Assembly (NCBI GenBank): GCA_001600055.1
Contig: BCIV01000015.1
Location: 372,001 to 436,000, forward strand
Source: Filobasidium wieringae
Taxonomy: Eukaryota; Basidiomycota; Tremellomycetes; Filobasidiales; Filobasidiaceae
Direction: 5' to 3'
DNA length: 64,000 nucleotides
How positions within the stretch are numbered: the stretch's first letter is position 1; the number at the start of each line of letters is the position of its first letter. Below, piece after piece: positions 61,664 to 64,000 of the stretch. Position numbers and translations under genes: made by a program. Below the pieces are notes generated by a model. The model searched no databases. It was not told where the DNA came from and saw nothing but the letters and a program-made list of their open reading frames with translations.

Positions 61664-62105
61664 TATAGCTAACTCGCTGACCTGCTGCTGACTTGCTAAC
61701 TTGATAATGTCCGTTGTTTTGATTGTTGTGATCTCGTTGACAGTAGTGTTCAAAACGTTCAAAGGACCGTAAAAATATTCATCTGTCCCGTGTCGTTTGT
61801 ACCAGAATCTTGATGCAGTAGTAAGCTGTGCCCCAAATTTGGTCTGTAGTATGGATGATTCGGTGCGATGCAGTCAACAAGTGTCTAGCACAACGAATTT
61901 GCAGGGTGATAACGCTCTAGAGCCATTGAGTGTTGTATGTTGTTCTCGGTCACGTGACCTCGAAGTTGAGTGACTTTCCACCCTCTCGCTCACATCAATA
62001 ACAAAAACAAATCGACATCATCCTTTATCGTGATCGTTGTCAACTTCGAGCTTCAGATCATCAGTGCACGGATCGGAACGGTCACTGACCCGCATTATCT
62101 CTACC
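61664..62105. promoter_or_regulatory. shared promoter of INCENP and haspin with TCACGTGA palindrome
   Basis: A 442 bp spacer between head-to-head starts. A perfect 12-bp palindrome ggtcacgtgacc lies at 61948-61959. It matches the bHLH (Cbf1, CDEI-type RTCACRTG) consensus. The left part is still an open minus-strand frame (to about 61875), so the INCENP start may lie further upstream. Confidence 0.55.
61948..61959. promoter_or_regulatory. GGTCACGTGACC palindrome (Cbf1/CDEI-type)
   Basis: Perfect palindrome containing the CACGTG E-box within the INCENP-haspin divergent promoter. Binding by a Cbf1-type bHLH factor is inferred from consensus only. Confidence 0.55.
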
Positions 62106-64000
62106 ATGTTGACCGCTCATACTCGGAAAGTGAAAACGTATGGAAAAAGTAATACGGTAAGCCGAGCTGAAATCCTCCGGTTCCGGAAACTTATGCTTGA
62201 AATGGTAACAGCGAGTGGTCAACGACCGCAAAGCTTTCAGCGGCGTAGTATCACCAAGTAAGAACGCTATTTCCATATTTACGGATTCGGAAAACGAGGA
62301 GAATGAGACTGTAGACAGGCAGCTGCCCTCTAAACAGCCGGGGCGGATACGACAGAAGGAGAACGTGCCTTTGAGACAGAAAGTGGCCCTGCGCCCAAGC
62401 AACATCAACGGTATCAATCCTAGTCCACAAGACGAAGAGAATCAAAAAAAGAAGCCACTCTTGCCTTCTCGTGTCGTCGCCGCTAAAGCTATCAAAGCAC
62501 CCCTCGTACCAAGACGTATGCCTGTCGAATCAGGACAACGCAGCAACATCCGATCAGAAGCCCCTGTATCGTCAAGCTCAGCCAGTTCATTCCAGAGCAC
62601 CTTTAGTTCTTCCACTAGCGGTTTTGTTACTGCCGACGATGGGATCATCGAAGAAGATATCTATCCGACTACTGTCCACAGCAATAGTTTGACGAGCGGG
62701 ACCGGCAGCTTGGAATTGCGGGACGAGGCAGAAGCTATCATCGACTTGACAGCCAAGGCCAAGGTCATCACTCTGATAGATTCGGAAACAGAAGAGGAGG
62801 TTATTCAGCCTAGAAGAAAGAAAGCAGGAACGAGAAAAGTAGTCACTAAAGGAAAGATCGATTCTGGGCGCTCATCCGTACTCCAGCCGGAGCATGTCTC
62901 GGTCACTCGCATCAGAGCACCGAAGAAGGCTCATCGGGTAGTGGAATCGCCAGAAACCAGTGAGCGAAGCAATGCAACGGTCGTGATACTAGGAGAGGTA
63001 GACGAGGACGAGAATGAACCGCTTACGAGTGGAAATTCAGGTGGGAGGAATCAAGACGTGCAGCGAAGCGAGAAGAATCTTGTTGAAGATGTCGTTGAGG
63101 GAGCTTCCGTGTCTAGACAAGAACTGGAAGATCTGACCATCACACCAGCTACCGTTCGAGCTCCCTCCAGCCCTCTACAGTCGCTCTTAACGCTTTGTGA
63201 ACAATCCACCCCCTATCCTTTCTCTGACTTCATAGTCTCCAACGACTTCACCTGTAAGCCAAGCGGAAGCGGACGAAGCAGCACATCAAGGAGATCCAGC
63301 AACCAGTTCCGTAAGGTGGGGGAGGCAAGTTACTCCGAGGTGTTTGCTGTGCGAAACGGCGATGATACGGTCATAGAGCCAGCGACTCGACCACCGAGAC
63401 GGGGTACTAGAGGCAAAGATCAAGCTCCACCAATTGCGCTTAACCATGCCAGCTTAGGAAGCTTGGACGAAATTGTCCTCAAGGTAGTTCCCCTTCGCTC
63501 CACTATGGGAACGTCAGGGAGGAGCAATCTCGGATCAATCAGGAGCGATGGAGACAGTGAGGAGACCATCGCGTTCTCAACGATCTGCGACATCAAGAGG
63601 GAGATTGAGATCACCAAAGCGATGAGTCAAGTCAGCGAGGGGTTCGTCAATTACTATGGGTGGGTCGAAACTCCGGAATACACTCTCTTGAGCATTAAAC
63701 TGACTGGGAACGCTCCTATTTGCAGAGCTTTCATTGTGAAAGGTGAATATCCAGAAGTACTGCTGAAATCATGGGACGATTTCGAAAATGAGAAGGGCTC
63801 GCAGAGCATTCGACCGGGTCAGTATATATGCTCCCACACATATCATGCCCAACAAGCTCATCTCTCTCCTTAATGCATGCAGATTGCTTGGGCGAGACGC
63901 AACTGTACGCGTTGATCGTTCTCGAGAACGCAGGAATCGACCTAGAATCATTTGTGTTCGACAAGAAGACAGGATGGAGGCAAGCATGGGATACTGTCCT
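62106..64000 (+). CDS. HASPIN: haspin protein kinase, 3' truncated by window
   Basis: Atypical kinase that phosphorylates histone H3 Thr3, the mark read by survivin to bring the CPC to centromeres. Exon 1 is 62106-62156 (MLTAHTRKVKTYGKSNT). Exon 2 is 62212-63817. Exon 3 starts at 63883 and runs past the window. The first about 380 residues are a disordered Ser/Lys/Arg-rich region with acidic DSETEEE-type patches. The kinase domain opens with FRKVGEASYSEVFAV (glycine-rich loop), the ATP-binding Lys in IVLKVVPLR, and the helix-C Glu in DIKREIEITKAMSQV. The haspin-typical LKSWDDFENEKGS and DCLGETQLYALIVLENAG follow. Catalytic HVD and DYT motifs lie beyond 64000. Exon junctions are in frame. Confidence 0.9.

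Overview
This 64 kb window is nuclear DNA from a basidiomycete fungus, most likely a tremellomycete yeast of the Cryptococcus/Kwoniella/Bullera kind. The evidence is very intron-dense genes (mostly 50-75 nt introns with GT-AG ends and CTRAY-like branch sites), divergent gene pairs with short spacers, and a eukaryotic gene set with fungal-type members (Fap1/NFX1, Scj1, translin, FHS sugar transporter, INCENP, haspin). I see no rRNA, tRNA, CRISPR array or intact transposon. One base is undetermined (n at 5037). Exon limits given to the base were read from splice sites and frame. Genes without listed exons are gene-level calls.

Layout. 0-12 kb: DDX41 helicase (-), small VOC/glyoxalase-fold protein (+), a dispersed repeat, an unrecognised mitochondrially targeted protein (-), cullin-1 (+), proteasome alpha2 (-). 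12-26 kb: cysteinyl-tRNA synthetase with two in-frame starts (-), ER J-protein Scj1 with an RDEL tail (+), RPAP1 (+), NFX1/Fap1 RING protein (-). 27-43 kb, with longer spacers: mitochondrial phosphate carrier (-), FHS sugar transporter (+), inverted second copy of the repeat, translin (-), Baeyer-Villiger-type monooxygenase (+), TauD-type dioxygenase (+), a secreted beta-helix protein with a likely GPI tail (-). 43-57 kb: TIM44 (-), ribosomal protein eS30 (+), kinesin-7 (+), an SLC25A39/Mtm1-type carrier (-), free-methionine-R-sulfoxide reductase (-), an unrecognised Cys-motif protein (-). 57-64 kb: INCENP (-) head to head with haspin kinase (+, cut by the window end).

How the genes relate. 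Most are unlinked housekeeping genes. Three groupings deserve attention. (1) INCENP and haspin, consecutive players in chromosomal passenger complex recruitment, share a 442 bp divergent promoter holding a perfect TCACGTGA palindrome. (2) The BVMO-like and TauD-like oxygenases are tandem and co-oriented, near a sugar transporter and a secreted beta-helix protein, so a small accessory metabolic island is possible. (3) The phosphate carrier and TIM44, both mitochondrial, carry clustered CGGACATC elements about 190-250 bp upstream of their start codons.

The most unusual sequence-level signals are two adjacent, mutually homologous 57-nt introns around a 16-nt exon in the FHS transporter, two inferred GC-AG introns, two stop-free 69-nt introns hidden inside long reading frames (one of which restores a cysteine motif when removed), and a strongly diverged inverted repeat pair 28 kb apart.
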